From Oscillospiraceae bacterium (GTDB taxonomy: Bacteria > Bacillota > Clostridia > Oscillospirales > Oscillospiraceae): DNA of 48,822 bases. The first letter of the stretch is position 1, and each line of letters starts with the position of its first letter. The notes under the pieces are model-generated. The model searched no databases, was not told where the DNA came from, and saw only the letters and a list, made by a program, of their open reading frames with translations. The translations under genes were made by a program, and so were the position numbers. The stretch is from the NCBI GenBank assembly GCA_017398685.1, contig JAFQFH010000059.1:1-48822 (forward strand). Reading direction: 5' to 3'. Positions 1 through 7,888 of this stretch are shown here, piece by piece.

Positions 1-21
1 GATAAGGTGCTACGCCTTATC
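1..21. repeat. Perfect 7-bp inverted repeat at the window edge
   Basis: GATAAGG and CCTTATC flank a 7-base spacer. The repeat overlaps the stop codon of the truncated MATE gene. It may be the hairpin end of an inserted or rearranged segment, but the sequence beyond it is not available. Confidence 0.4.
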
Positions 22-570
22 AAAAACGACATTCGCAACGCCGCCATGTGCGGATAAAATCACCGTCAAGGCAGGATGTGAGTTGTTCATAAAATGTTTG
101 CAAACAAAATGCACATTCTGTCTTGACGAAACACTTCCGAATGCGTAAATATTCATGTAGTCTACGGCATAGTCAATAATATTTTCGCTGGCTCCAAAGA
201 GCATTAAAAGTTCACGGTTGAAAAGCAGCAAAACAGCGGTGAGAGTCAGCGATATGAGCACCAGCACCGTAGCACAGCTGCCCATAATCCGCTCAGCCTC
301 TCTCCTGTCGCCTTTACCCATGAAAATAGATGCTCTGGGTGCACCGCCTGAGGCCACCAGTGCAGAAAAGGCAGAGACTATGAGGATAAGCGGCAGGCAC
401 ACGCCCAGACCGGCAAGTGCAAGATCTCCATCGCCGGGCATATGGCCAATGTATATCTTATCCACCATGTTATAGAGCATATTTATAAGCTGTGCCGCCA
501 GCGTAGGTACGGCAAGCTTGAAAAGCAAGCTGCCTACCGGCTCGGTTGCAAGAAAATCATTGTTCTTCAT
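10..570 (-). CDS. MATE family efflux transporter, N-terminal fragment (3' end lost)
   Basis: The 186-residue product starts like a multi-antimicrobial extrusion (MATE) transporter, a cation-coupled drug or metabolite exporter of the inner membrane. Residues about 12-147 match the first part of the family, with four hydrophobic segments and the AVPTLAAQLINMLYNMVDKIYIG-type N-terminus (residues 20-42). Complete members have about 450 residues and 12 membrane segments. After about residue 147 the sequence stops resembling a transporter: the last 39 residues, rich in His, Asn and Val, end at a stop codon at position 10. I chose the ATG at 568-570; a GTG at 618 in the same frame has no better start signal. 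It lies 58 nt downstream of the DUF4867 gene on the same strand. As it stands it is unlikely to be functional. Confidence 0.7.
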   Translation of the reverse strand: MKNNDFLATEPVGSLLFKLAVPTLAAQLINMLYNMVDKIYIGHMPGDGDLALAGLGVCLPLILIVSAFSALVASGGAPRASIFMGKGDRREAERIMGSCATVLVLISLTLTAVLLLFNRELLMLFGASENIIDYAVDYMNIYAFGSVSSRQNVHFVCKHFMNNSHPALTVILSAHGGVANVVFDKA

Positions 571-628
571 TTTTTCGCTTCCAGTTTTCAAATATATAAG
601 GTGAAGCCTGTGCCTCACCCTGTATGGA

Positions 629-1264
629 TCAGATGTATTTTTCTATATCAATATTCTCGCCGCAAAGACCTGCGTGAGCGCCAGTCTTTGCCTCATCAGA
701 CTCCGGGTGAGCCAGGAGCCACTTGTTGCGGGCTGTCATCCATGTGTCTTCGTCGTTTGCAGGCACAAAGTCGGGCATGGCGGTATTGGTGAGCTTAGGC
801 AGAACTATTGCCGTACGGAAGCCCTGTCCATTCACGCTTTCGCAGGGGGCGTAGTGCAGGGAGGTTGCATAGACCTCCACCGGAACTCCGGCGGGTGCTC
901 TGAATGCCATAACCAGCCCGGTGTCCACCTTCCCGTCCACTATGTCGCCCTGTCTGGCAAGAAGAAGGATAAAGTCCTCAGCGCCTATATTTATCTCACT
1001 ATCTCTGTGATACTCAAGGCAGTTGAGCTTGGTGTTGTGGCCCCAGCATATGCCGATCTGGATGGGCATACCGCCGTAAGCGCGGTTTTCAAGCTGGGAA
1101 AACACAGCGCAGCTTTCAAGAGCTGCGATGGACGGCTCATAGGCAACGCCTGACTCAGGCATAGGGATATCGTTCATGGCTTTTACAAGCTCAGCAGTAT
1201 CATAGCCCTCCAGCACCTTGCCGTAGGACTTGAATTCAGGATCATATACAGAATAGATATACAT
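629..1264 (-). CDS. DUF4867 family protein
   Basis: This 211-residue soluble protein matches my recollection of the DUF4867 family over its whole length. Landmarks are YDPEFKSYGKVLEGYD near the start, NRAYGGMPIQIG and HNTKLNCLEYHRDSEIN in the middle, and a C-terminal TARNKWLLAHPES block. The pattern of conserved His, Glu and Gly suggests a cupin-like barrel that could bind a metal or sugar acid, but that is inference and no reaction can be assigned. There is no signal peptide or membrane segment. The start is supported by a GGGAGG ribosome binding site. It may be co-transcribed with the MATE fragment downstream. Confidence 0.85.
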   Translation of the reverse strand: MYIYSVYDPEFKSYGKVLEGYDTAELVKAMNDIPMPESGVAYEPSIAALESCAVFSQLENRAYGGMPIQIGICWGHNTKLNCLEYHRDSEINIGAEDFILLLARQGDIVDGKVDTGLVMAFRAPAGVPVEVYATSLHYAPCESVNGQGFRTAIVLPKLTNTAMPDFVPANDEDTWMTARNKWLLAHPESDEAKTGAHAGLCGENIDIEKYI

Positions 1265-1354
1265 ATTGACCTCCCGGAAGAAAATGCAAATTTAATACAG
1301 GCCTCATTTTACCACAGCACAGGCCGATTTAAAAGCTCATTTTGACCTTGGATA

Positions 1355-1383
1355 TTGCATATTTCCATGTTTTAATTTATAAT
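1355..1383 (+). promoter_or_regulatory. Promoter of the XRE regulator gene
   Basis: A perfect -10 box TATAAT (1378-1383) lies 17 bp after a weak -35 box TTGCAT (1355-1360), 31 bp before the start codon. Confidence 0.55.
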
Positions 1384-1414
1384 TTACTAAAAGTTAAAAA
1401 AAGGAGAAACAGAC

Positions 1415-1876
1415 ATGGCAAAGAAAGTCGGCACGCTTATTAAAGAGGCACGCACTGAAGCCGGGCTCACTCAGGAACAGCTGGCCAGGAAGGTCAAGGG
1501 TGTTTCCGCATCCGATATCAGCAAGGCTGAGAGGGGCGAGTTGGATCTCACTCAGGCCGCGCTCAAAGAGATAGCCAAGGCCACCGGTGTAACTCAGGCC
1601 TCCCTGATAAACGCAGCAAAGGGCAGCTCATCTTCCAAAAAGACTTCCTCCACCGCAAAGAAAACCAGTTCATCCTCCAAGAAAACCACTTCTTCCTCCT
1701 CAAAAACCTCAATGAAGGTAAGCTCAACGGAAAAGAAGCTGGTCGAGCTTTACCGCAAGGCCGATTCTGACACGAAAAAGGCTGCAATGAACATCCTCAA
1801 GGGTGAATCAAGCAGCACCGATGATATCATCAGCAATCTCCTTGAAAATGCCATGGAAATGCTTGGCGGCAAGTAA
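1415..1876 (+). CDS. XRE-type helix-turn-helix protein with Ser/Lys-rich linker
   Basis: The 153-residue protein has three parts. Residues 5-62 form an XRE/Cro-type helix-turn-helix with the TQEQLARKVKG and SASDISKAERGE helices. Residues about 68-97 are a low-complexity linker made almost only of Ser, Thr and Lys (repeated SSKKTSS units). Residues about 100-153 are a short helical, acidic tail. The first part is expected to bind DNA; the basic linker resembles those of bacterial histone-like proteins, so a nucleoid or broad-binding role is possible. The start follows AAGGAG by 9 nt. The gene has its own promoter and ends in a strong terminator. Its targets are unknown. Confidence 0.85.
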   Translation: MAKKVGTLIKEARTEAGLTQEQLARKVKGVSASDISKAERGELDLTQAALKEIAKATGVTQASLINAAKGSSSSKKTSSTAKKTSSSSKKTTSSSSKTSMKVSSTEKKLVELYRKADSDTKKAAMNILKGESSSTDDIISNLLENAMEMLGGK

Positions 1877-1883
1877 AGATATT

Positions 1884-1924
1884 AAAAAAAGTTGAAGGCA
1901 CATCAGCTGCCTTCAACTTTTTTT
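1884..1924. terminator. Bidirectional intrinsic terminator
   Basis: A 10-bp perfect stem (GTTGAAGGCA, 1891-1900, with 1908-1917) is flanked by seven A and seven T residues, so it can work in both directions for the convergent genes. It contains the last codons and stop of the minus-strand YczE-like gene. Confidence 0.9.
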
Positions 1925-2590
1925 ATTCATAAAGACTTTTGCGGATTCTTTCAGATTCTGATGTACTATCTTTGTGGCGTCAAAGTTTACAAGCTTGAAG
2001 TCAAGCTGCATTATGGGCCCGGTGAGGAAAGCGCAGATAAGGGTGCCGATACCTATGGGGCCGCCAAGGCGCCAGCCGACAAAGGTTACGACAGCCAGAA
2101 TAGCTATACTGATAACACCAATGGGGATTTTGGGCATGCGCTTTGCAAGGGCAACCAGAAGTGTATCTCTGGGGCCGCAGCCCAAGGCCGCGTCCATATA
2201 AAGATACTGGGCATAGCCCATTATAAAAAGTCCGGCCAACATCATCACAATGCCCACAAGCGGGTTTTCCTGTGGCTTGACAAGGTCCATCCAGTTGAAA
2301 AGGTCAACGGTCTTTCCCACTACGAAGGCATCCAGAAACATACCTATACCAATGGGCTCACGAAGCAATATGTCTATGGCAAGAATTATAAGAGAAATTA
2401 TTATTGAGCCCGTACCGAATTTAATTCCGAAAGTGCCGGAAAGGCCAAGGTTGAAAACATCCCAAGGGCCGACACCGATATTGGCCTGAATTGTGAGGTA
2501 AACGCCAAAGCCGAAAGTGAAAAGGCCGAAGGCTGCCTTGAAGCTGTTGCGGATAATATTGAGTCGTGTGTTGTTTGTTGTTCTTTCCAT
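1913..2590 (-). CDS. YczE/YyaS/YitT family membrane protein
   Basis: This 225-residue integral membrane protein has about five to six hydrophobic segments and the family signature regions GVGPWDVFNLGLSG (residues about 40-53) and GCGPRDTLLVAL (about 137-148), two related Gly-Pro-Trp/Arg-Asp motifs that suggest an internal duplication. Relatives include Bacillus YczE, whose biochemical function is not firmly known; a transport role is inferred only. The start ATG (2588-2590) has a weak AAGAG-type ribosome binding site but a good promoter upstream. Its stop codon lies within the hairpin of the shared terminator, so translation may reach into the terminator. Confidence 0.85.
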   Translation of the reverse strand: MERTTNNTRLNIIRNSFKAAFGLFTFGFGVYLTIQANIGVGPWDVFNLGLSGTFGIKFGTGSIIISLIILAIDILLREPIGIGMFLDAFVVGKTVDLFNWMDLVKPQENPLVGIVMMLAGLFIMGYAQYLYMDAALGCGPRDTLLVALAKRMPKIPIGVISIAILAVVTFVGWRLGGPIGIGTLICAFLTGPIMQLDFKLVNFDATKIVHQNLKESAKVFMNKKS

Positions 2591-2619
2591 ATTTCTGCTC
2601 TTTTCAATAGTTTCAGCTG

Positions 2620-2648
2620 ATTATATAGCTTCCGTGAAAAATTTACAA
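2620..2648 (-). promoter_or_regulatory. Promoter of the YczE-like gene
   Basis: On the minus strand TTGTAA (2643-2648) and TATAAT (2620-2625) are separated by 17 bp, 30 bp before the start codon. Confidence 0.65.
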
Positions 2649-2788
2649 GAGCAATATGCATGCATGATGCGCTGATTTCTCCGGCTGAAAAATTTCTCGG
2701 TTTGCTCTGCTTATCGCACATTTCGCCCTTCTTCTGTGAGAAAATAATATATAGTCTTGTTGTTTTATGTGATGAAAGGATATTTCCC

Positions 2789-3352
2789 ATGGACAAAAAA
2801 CAACAAGGCTATGTTTTCACCATTCCTAATCTACTTTCTGTTTTCAGGCTGATGCTTATTCCGCTGTTTGTGTTTTTGTACAGCCGCAAACATTTACCTT
2901 TACACGGCTGTATCGTACTGATTATTTCAGGTTTTACAGACATTCTTGATGGATATATAGCAAGAAATTTTAATATGGTCAGCAATCTGGGAAAGATCCT
3001 TGACCCTGTGGCAGACAAGCTGACACAGGCCGCTGTGCTTTTGTGCCTTGCAGAAAACCACCCCATGATGCTGCTTCTTTTCTCCATGTTTTTCGTAAAG
3101 GAATGTATAGGCGCGATATTATGCATTCTGGCAATACGCAAAAGCCGGCTTATACAAAGCTCCCACTGGCATGGGAAATTGAACACCGTGGTTTTATACG
3201 CGGTATTTGCCGCGCATCTCATATGGCCGGACATGCCGCAGCATTTATCCATGCTGCTGACATATTTTTCCTGCCTTATAATGCTTTTGTCCTTTGTTTT
3301 GTACTCTGTCGGCAATTTTTCCGTGCTGCTGAAAAAGAAAAAACTGCACTGA
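2789..3352 (+). CDS. CDP-alcohol phosphatidyltransferase family protein (PgsA-like)
   Basis: The 187-residue membrane enzyme would transfer a phosphatidyl group from CDP-diacylglycerol to an alcohol such as glycerol-3-phosphate in phospholipid synthesis. The family catalytic signature D-x2-D-G-x2-A-R-x8-G-x3-D-x3-D is present in full (DILDGYIARNF at about residues 51-61, then GKILDPVADK). Four or five hydrophobic segments and the N-terminal TIPNLLSVFRL match PgsA-type enzymes in length and order. I chose the ATG at 2789, 9 nt after GAAAGGA; the frame stays open upstream to 2660 but without a start signal. The alcohol acceptor cannot be told from sequence, and a second, housekeeping pgsA may exist elsewhere. 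Confidence 0.85.
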   Translation: MDKKQQGYVFTIPNLLSVFRLMLIPLFVFLYSRKHLPLHGCIVLIISGFTDILDGYIARNFNMVSNLGKILDPVADKLTQAAVLLCLAENHPMMLLLFSMFFVKECIGAILCILAIRKSRLIQSSHWHGKLNTVVLYAVFAAHLIWPDMPQHLSMLLTYFSCLIMLLSFVLYSVGNFSVLLKKKKLH

Positions 3353-3375
3353 ATGCCCACTCTACTTTCATTCGG

Positions 3376-3404
3376 TTGCAGTTTTTACGGCGGTATAATA
3401 TAAT
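3376..3404 (+). promoter_or_regulatory. Promoter of the membrane-bound XRE regulator
   Basis: TTGCAG (3376-3381) and TATAAT (3399-3404) are 17 bp apart. A second, overlapping TATAAT begins at 3394. Confidence 0.6.
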
Positions 3405-3423
3405 TTTGCCGAGGTGAGACACC

Positions 3424-4170
3424 ATGTACCAGATAGACAGGGAAAAATCCGGCAGATTTATCGCGCAGCTTCGCCGTGAACAAGGCCTTACACAAAAGGA
3501 GCTTGCGGAAAAGCTGTTCATATCCGACAAAGCTGTGAGTAAATGGGAAACGGGAGTGAGCATACCGGACACAGCCCTGCTCGTGCCGCTGAGCAAGATA
3601 CTTGGCATAAGCGTTACAGAGCTTTTACTATGTGAGCGCGGGGCAGACAGCACTGACATGGACGACGACGAGCTTATAAAAAAAGCCCTCTCCTACGCCG
3701 AAAGCAGCAGCGAAAGAGCCTACACCCTGAAGTCAAAGTGGAAGCTGATTTTCCCAGTGACCGCAGTAATTGGCGGTATCGGGCTTATCATCGGGATGAG
3801 CACGGGTGCATCGGCCTACACCGTTTACACGCTTTTTCTTCTGTCACTTATCTTCGGGCTGTATTTTATTTTCTTTGTGCAGACCAAACTCCCTAAGTAT
3901 TACGATGAAAACAAAATAAGCGGTGTATTTGACAGTCCCTTCAGGATGAACATTCCGGGGCTTTCCTTCAACAACTCCAACTGGCCGCATATAGTTGATT
4001 GCGGCAGAGTATGGACATGCGCCGCCTCATGCCTTTATCCCTGGCTCAACACGCTTATGAGCCGCTTTCTACCGCAAGTCTGGAGCAAATATGAATTGTA
4101 TGCAGCACTGATACTGACAATGGGCGGGCTTCTTGTACCGATGTACATCGTCGGAAAGAAATATGAATAA
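3424..4170 (+). CDS. XRE-type regulator with C-terminal membrane domain
   Basis: The 248-residue protein has an N-terminal Cro/XRE helix-turn-helix (residues about 9-63, with LTQKELAEKLFISDKAVSKW) followed by an acidic hinge and three hydrophobic segments near residues 104-124, 130-150 and 220-240. This arrangement is common in Clostridia: a DNA-binding domain held at the membrane, presumably sensing envelope or peptide signals; the ligand is unknown. The start ATG follows GAGGTGAG. It has its own promoter and a strong terminator, so it appears to be transcribed alone. Confidence 0.8.
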   Translation: MYQIDREKSGRFIAQLRREQGLTQKELAEKLFISDKAVSKWETGVSIPDTALLVPLSKILGISVTELLLCERGADSTDMDDDELIKKALSYAESSSERAYTLKSKWKLIFPVTAVIGGIGLIIGMSTGASAYTVYTLFLLSLIFGLYFIFFVQTKLPKYYDENKISGVFDSPFRMNIPGLSFNNSNWPHIVDCGRVWTCAASCLYPWLNTLMSRFLPQVWSKYELYAALILTMGGLLVPMYIVGKKYE

Positions 4171-4172
4171 GC

Positions 4173-4217
4173 ATATGCACCCTCGAATGCATCGATTTTC
4201 GAGGGTGCATATTTTTT
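4173..4217 (+). terminator. Intrinsic terminator after the XRE membrane regulator
   Basis: A perfect 14-bp stem (4173-4186 with 4199-4212) is followed by a T run at 4212-4217. Confidence 0.9.
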
Positions 4218-4418
4218 ATAAATCCGGGAAAAAATGCCGCAAATTGAACCTTTTTGACTGTAACTGAGCAAAAACGCCTTATCATATATCAAGCTACGGC
4301 GTTGACAATTCCACAGAGCATAATGTACTCTATAATTGCTGATACAGAGCTGAAAAAATACTCATATTCGCTGACAAAACACGCATATTCGATTGTTTAC
4401 CAAAAAGGGGTGAGAGTT

Positions 4419-5360
4419 ATGGGACGGAACAAGCGCGAGCAGATGGAATTTCAGTTTTATGAGATTCCGCAAAGCGAGAGCGTGCGCGTGTTGCTGGGCG
4501 AGGACTGGGAGAGAGCTCATGAGCAGGTTGAAACTTCCCAGCACTTTCACAACCTTATGCAGATAGGCATATGCCGTAAGGGCAGCGGCATGCTGACAAT
4601 AAACGGCAGGAAATGTCAGTATACCGGGGGCATGATCTCGGTAATCCCCGCCAACTGTACCCACCATATTTCCCCAATTGCGGATGACCTTTGGGAGTTT
4701 ATCGTAATAAGCTCGGCGCAGATGGTCAGAGAGCTTTATCCCAACAGTGAAAAAATACAGGAGGAAAAGCTGGCAATGCTCAACCGCCGGGCAGTACTAT
4801 TCGGTGTTGAGGAAAGTGCGGAGCTGGCGGGTATTGCCGGAGAAATCCTATCGGAAATGAGGGAACAGCAGGGTTATTACCGTGATGTGGTACGTGAGCT
4901 TGTCAAAATATTCCTTATGCGTCTGCTGAGGAGGAACGAGGAAATTTCCTCGGAAAGTCCGCTGGAAACATTCAGCAACCCTCAGATACAGCCGGCGCTG
5001 GCGTTTATCCACGAAAATTACAACAGAAACGTCAAAGCAGAGGAGCTGGCAAAGCAGTGCGGGCTGAGCGAACCTTATTTCCGCCGTGTTTTCCGGGAGT
5101 ACGTCAACATGTCCCCCATTGATTACCTGAACTTCGTGCGTGTGCGGGAGGCCTGCAAAATGATGAACCGCAGCGACCGCCCCATGGATATTATAGCGTC
5201 AGAATGCGGATATACCTCGGTATCCGCTTTCACAAGAAATTTCAAGAAGTTTCTGAATATCACACCTTACCAATGGAAGCTGCAGATGGAGAAAAACAGC
5301 GGCCGTCTGCGGGATTACAGCATCACACTGCTGAAGGGTTGGGGCAAGGCACAAAACTGA
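4419..5360 (+). CDS. AraC family transcriptional regulator of the galactoside locus
   Basis: The 313-residue protein has an N-terminal cupin-like sugar-sensing half (about residues 20-150, with the SQHFHNLMQIGICRKGSG stretch) and a C-terminal pair of helix-turn-helix motifs (about residues 200-300). The end is typical of AraC proteins: ASECGYTSVSAFTRNFKKF followed by P-x-x-Y/W. It probably activates the downstream transporter and glycosidase genes in response to a galactoside. I chose the ATG at 4419 because AGGGGTG lies 7 nt upstream; the frame is open from 4254 without a start signal. Upstream, TTGACA (4302-4307) is followed by TATAAT (4331-4336) at an unusual 23-bp distance, so its promoter is uncertain. 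Confidence 0.9.
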   Translation: MGRNKREQMEFQFYEIPQSESVRVLLGEDWERAHEQVETSQHFHNLMQIGICRKGSGMLTINGRKCQYTGGMISVIPANCTHHISPIADDLWEFIVISSAQMVRELYPNSEKIQEEKLAMLNRRAVLFGVEESAELAGIAGEILSEMREQQGYYRDVVRELVKIFLMRLLRRNEEISSESPLETFSNPQIQPALAFIHENYNRNVKAEELAKQCGLSEPYFRRVFREYVNMSPIDYLNFVRVREACKMMNRSDRPMDIIASECGYTSVSAFTRNFKKFLNITPYQWKLQMEKNSGRLRDYSITLLKGWGKAQN

Positions 5361-5488
5361 GCAGTGTATACCGCTCCGGCTTCCGCAGAGCAAGCTACCC
5401 CTTTTGCATTATCCACAAAATATGCAATCAGCTTTTGTGCGTCATGTAAAAACGCAGAAAATATAAGTTCGGAAACGAAGATTTAATG

Positions 5489-5521
5489 ATTGAAAACGGC
5501 GGCAAGACCGCCGTTTTCAAT
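5489..5521 (+). terminator. Hairpin terminator after the AraC gene
   Basis: A perfect 14-bp inverted repeat (5489-5502 with 5508-5521) has a GGCGG/CCGCC core flanked by AAAA and TTTT. The T stretch is inside the stem, so termination may be incomplete. It directly abuts the next promoter. Confidence 0.65.
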
Positions 5522-5549
5522 GCTATAATTGATTCACAGTGTGAATTAA
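5521..5549 (+). promoter_or_regulatory. Extended -10 promoter with palindromic operator before the sugar-binding protein gene
   Basis: TGCTATAAT (5521-5529) is a perfect extended -10 box, and no good -35 box lies 16-18 bp upstream. Just downstream, ATTCACAGTGTGAAT (5532-5546) is a perfect 15-base palindrome covering the expected transcription start. The placement is classic for a repressor operator; the missing -35 box suggests an activator, probably the neighbouring AraC protein. Binding is inferred, not shown. Confidence 0.5.
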
Positions 5550-5625
5550 ATATTGAGCTTTGTTTAAAATCAACAGTTTGGTATTTAAAGAATTCACGAA
5601 CAAAAAAATATATGGAGGCACAAAC

Positions 5626-6906
5626 ATGAAGAAAATCTTCGCAATGCTGCTTGTCCTGACTATGGTCTTCTCTCTTATGGCCATGTCCGGAAGCGCCTAT
5701 GCAGACGATGCCAACAAGCTGACCGTCATGGCATGGGACGCAAACTTCAACATCCCCGCTCTGGAAGCTGCTGCAGCCGCTTATCAGAAGGTCAACCCCG
5801 ATTTCGAGCTTGAAATCATCCAGCAGCCCGGTTCTACCGAGGTTGAGCAGGCTGTCACTCTGGCCGCTTCTTCCGGCGACCTGAGTACTCTGCCCGACAT
5901 TACCCTTTTCCAGGATCACGCTATCCAGAAGTTCGTCCGTGACTATCCCGATGCTTGGAACACCCTCGAGGGTGCAGACATCAACTGGGATGACTTCGGT
6001 GCAGAGAAGCTGAGCTACAGCACCTTCGACGGCGTGCACTACGGCGCACCTGTTGACAACGGCACCGCAATCTTCGCATACCGTACCGACATCCTTGAGC
6101 AGTGCGGCTACACTGTTGAGGACGTGACCGGCATCACCTGGGACCGCTGGCTGGAGATCGGCCGCGAGGTCAAGGAAAAGACCGGCTTTGCTCTTCTCTC
6201 CATGGACCACAACGGCAACGACCTGCCCTACATGATGATGCAGGCTGAGGGTCTGTCCCAGTTCGTCGATGGCAAGCCCGACTTCGCCAACGAGAGCCTC
6301 AAGAAGATCATTGAAGTTATCGTTCAGGGCGCACAGGATGGCTCCATCATCCTCGCAAACAACTGGTCTGAGTACACTGACTCCACCATCGTCGGCGATC
6401 AGGTTGCAGGCGTTATGAACGGCAACTGGATCATCCCCACCATCTCCCTCGTTGAGGCCAACAGCGGCAAGTGGGCACTGACCACCCTGCCCACCATCAA
6501 CGGCGGCGAAGGCTATGCTGCAAACGGCGGCTCCTCCCTGTACATCACCGGCAACTGCCAGAAGGTAGACCTTGCACGTGAGTTCCTGGCCTACACCTTC
6601 GGCGGCGGCGAAGGCGCAATCGAGACCTATGACAACGCTCTCCTCAACGGCGGTGTTATCACCACCTGCATCTCCGCAGGCTCCTCCGATGTTTACATGG
6701 AAGGCTTTGACTTCTTCGGCGGTCAGGCAATCTATGCCGACATCGTTGCAATGGGTGCAAACGTTCCCGTTATCGAGCAGAATGACTTCCACTATCAGGC
6801 ACGTACCTACATCGGCAACGCAATCACCAACATCATCAACGGCGGTGAGGTTGAGGCCGAGCTGCAGTACGCTCAGGAACTGCTTGAGTTCGAGATGGAC
6901 ATCTGA
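5626..6906 (+). CDS. Extracellular sugar-binding protein of an ABC transporter
   Basis: The 426-residue product is a family 1 solute-binding protein that captures an oligosaccharide for the two permeases downstream. Residues 1-26 are a signal peptide ending in SAYA before DD. There is no lipobox cysteine, unusual for a Gram-positive binding protein. The mature part begins KLTVMAWDANFNIPALEAAA, typical of the MalE-like fold, and Trp/Tyr-rich regions could line the sugar site. The ATG at 5626 follows GGAGG by 7 nt; the frame is open upstream without a start signal. Codon use is strongly biased to C-ending codons, which suggests high expression. The substrate is probably a beta- or alpha-galactoside, judged from neighbours. 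Confidence 0.92.
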   Translation: MKKIFAMLLVLTMVFSLMAMSGSAYADDANKLTVMAWDANFNIPALEAAAAAYQKVNPDFELEIIQQPGSTEVEQAVTLAASSGDLSTLPDITLFQDHAIQKFVRDYPDAWNTLEGADINWDDFGAEKLSYSTFDGVHYGAPVDNGTAIFAYRTDILEQCGYTVEDVTGITWDRWLEIGREVKEKTGFALLSMDHNGNDLPYMMMQAEGLSQFVDGKPDFANESLKKIIEVIVQGAQDGSIILANNWSEYTDSTIVGDQVAGVMNGNWIIPTISLVEANSGKWALTTLPTINGGEGYAANGGSSLYITGNCQKVDLAREFLAYTFGGGEGAIETYDNALLNGGVITTCISAGSSDVYMEGFDFFGGQAIYADIVAMGANVPVIEQNDFHYQARTYIGNAITNIINGGEVEAELQYAQELLEFEMDI

Positions 6907-6946
6907 TAATTTCTGCCTGATTCAGCTTTAATCACATAACAGCATC

Positions 6947-6980
6947 GGGGCTGTGAAAAACAGAGTTTTTTCACAGCCCC
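6947..6980 (+). other. Intergenic hairpin between binding protein and permease genes
   Basis: A perfect 14-bp stem (6947-6960 with 6967-6980) carries no T run after it. Such hairpins often protect the abundant binding-protein message and limit read-through to the permeases; here that is inference. Confidence 0.6.
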
Positions 6981-7012
6981 ATTCCAGTAGTATCCGATAA
7001 GGGGGGCTTTTT

Positions 7013-7888
7013 GTGGAAAAAAAGACCAACCGCTGGGGTTGGGCCTTCTTGATTCTGGCTTCTGCCATGATCATGCTCTTTAGCTTTTATCCCATGTTTT
7101 CTGCGCTGATGACCTCGTTCAAAACAGGCTCCAGTGCCAACATGAAGTATGCCGATCCGATCTGGAAGAACTTCCTTAGAATGTTCAAGGACCGGATGTT
7201 CATGACCACGCTCAAGAACACTTTCCTATACCTTATTATTCAGGTGCCTATCATGCTGGTGCTGGCAATGCTGCTGGCTCAGCTTCTCAATAACCAGCAT
7301 CTTAAGTTCCGCGGTCTTTTCCGCACCTGCATCTTCCTGCCCTGCGCAATTTCCCTTGTTTCCTATTCTTTGATATTCCGTTCCCTGTTTGCCACACAGG
7401 GGCTTATCAACTCCGTCCTCATGGGGCTTGGCTTTATTGAGGAAAATATAAACTGGCTGGGTACGACGAGCACCGCCCGCGGGGTGATTATATTCGCACT
7501 TGTCTGGCGTTGGACTGGCTATAACATGGTATTCTATCTGGCTGGCCTTCAGAATCTGGATTATCAGGTTTATGAAGCCGCCCAGATCGACGGTGCCAAC
7601 GGCTGGCATACCTTCTGGCACATTACAGTGCCTCAGCTGCGCCCCGTCATCATCATGACCTCCATAATGTCCATCAACGGCACACTGCAGCTGTTTGACG
7701 AGTCTGTCAACCTGACTGCCGGCGGCCCTGCCAGCACGACGATGACCATGTCGCACTACATCTACAACACGGCCTTTGGCACCGGCACAGCAAACTTCGG
7801 CTATGCCTCGGCAATGAGCTTCCTTGTTCTTGTTATGGTTGCCATCCTTGCCTTTATCAATCTGAAAGTAGGTGACAGGCGTGATTGA
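7013..7888 (+). CDS. Carbohydrate ABC transporter permease, MalF/LacF type
   Basis: The 291-residue protein has six membrane segments and the EAA loop that docks to the ATPase (EAAQIDGANGWHTFWHITVP, about residues 193-212). Order and sequence fit the first permease of a CUT1 sugar importer. Translation starts at a GTG, 6 nt after a GGGGGG stretch. It overlaps the second permease by 8 nt, which suggests translational coupling. No ATP-binding subunit is encoded in the locus; in CUT1 systems of Firmicutes one MsmK-type ATPase often serves several importers. Confidence 0.92.
   Translation: MEKKTNRWGWAFLILASAMIMLFSFYPMFSALMTSFKTGSSANMKYADPIWKNFLRMFKDRMFMTTLKNTFLYLIIQVPIMLVLAMLLAQLLNNQHLKFRGLFRTCIFLPCAISLVSYSLIFRSLFATQGLINSVLMGLGFIEENINWLGTTSTARGVIIFALVWRWTGYNMVFYLAGLQNLDYQVYEAAQIDGANGWHTFWHITVPQLRPVIIMTSIMSINGTLQLFDESVNLTAGGPASTTMTMSHYIYNTAFGTGTANFGYASAMSFLVLVMVAILAFINLKVGDRRD

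Noticed and set aside
4302-4336. TTGACA and TATAAT as the AraC promoter
   Set aside because: Both boxes are perfect but 23 bp apart, too far for a normal promoter. I mention them only in the gene entry.
5404-5427. TTGCAT and ATGCAA inverted repeat after the AraC gene
   Set aside because: Six-base arms around a 12-base spacer are too short to support a site.
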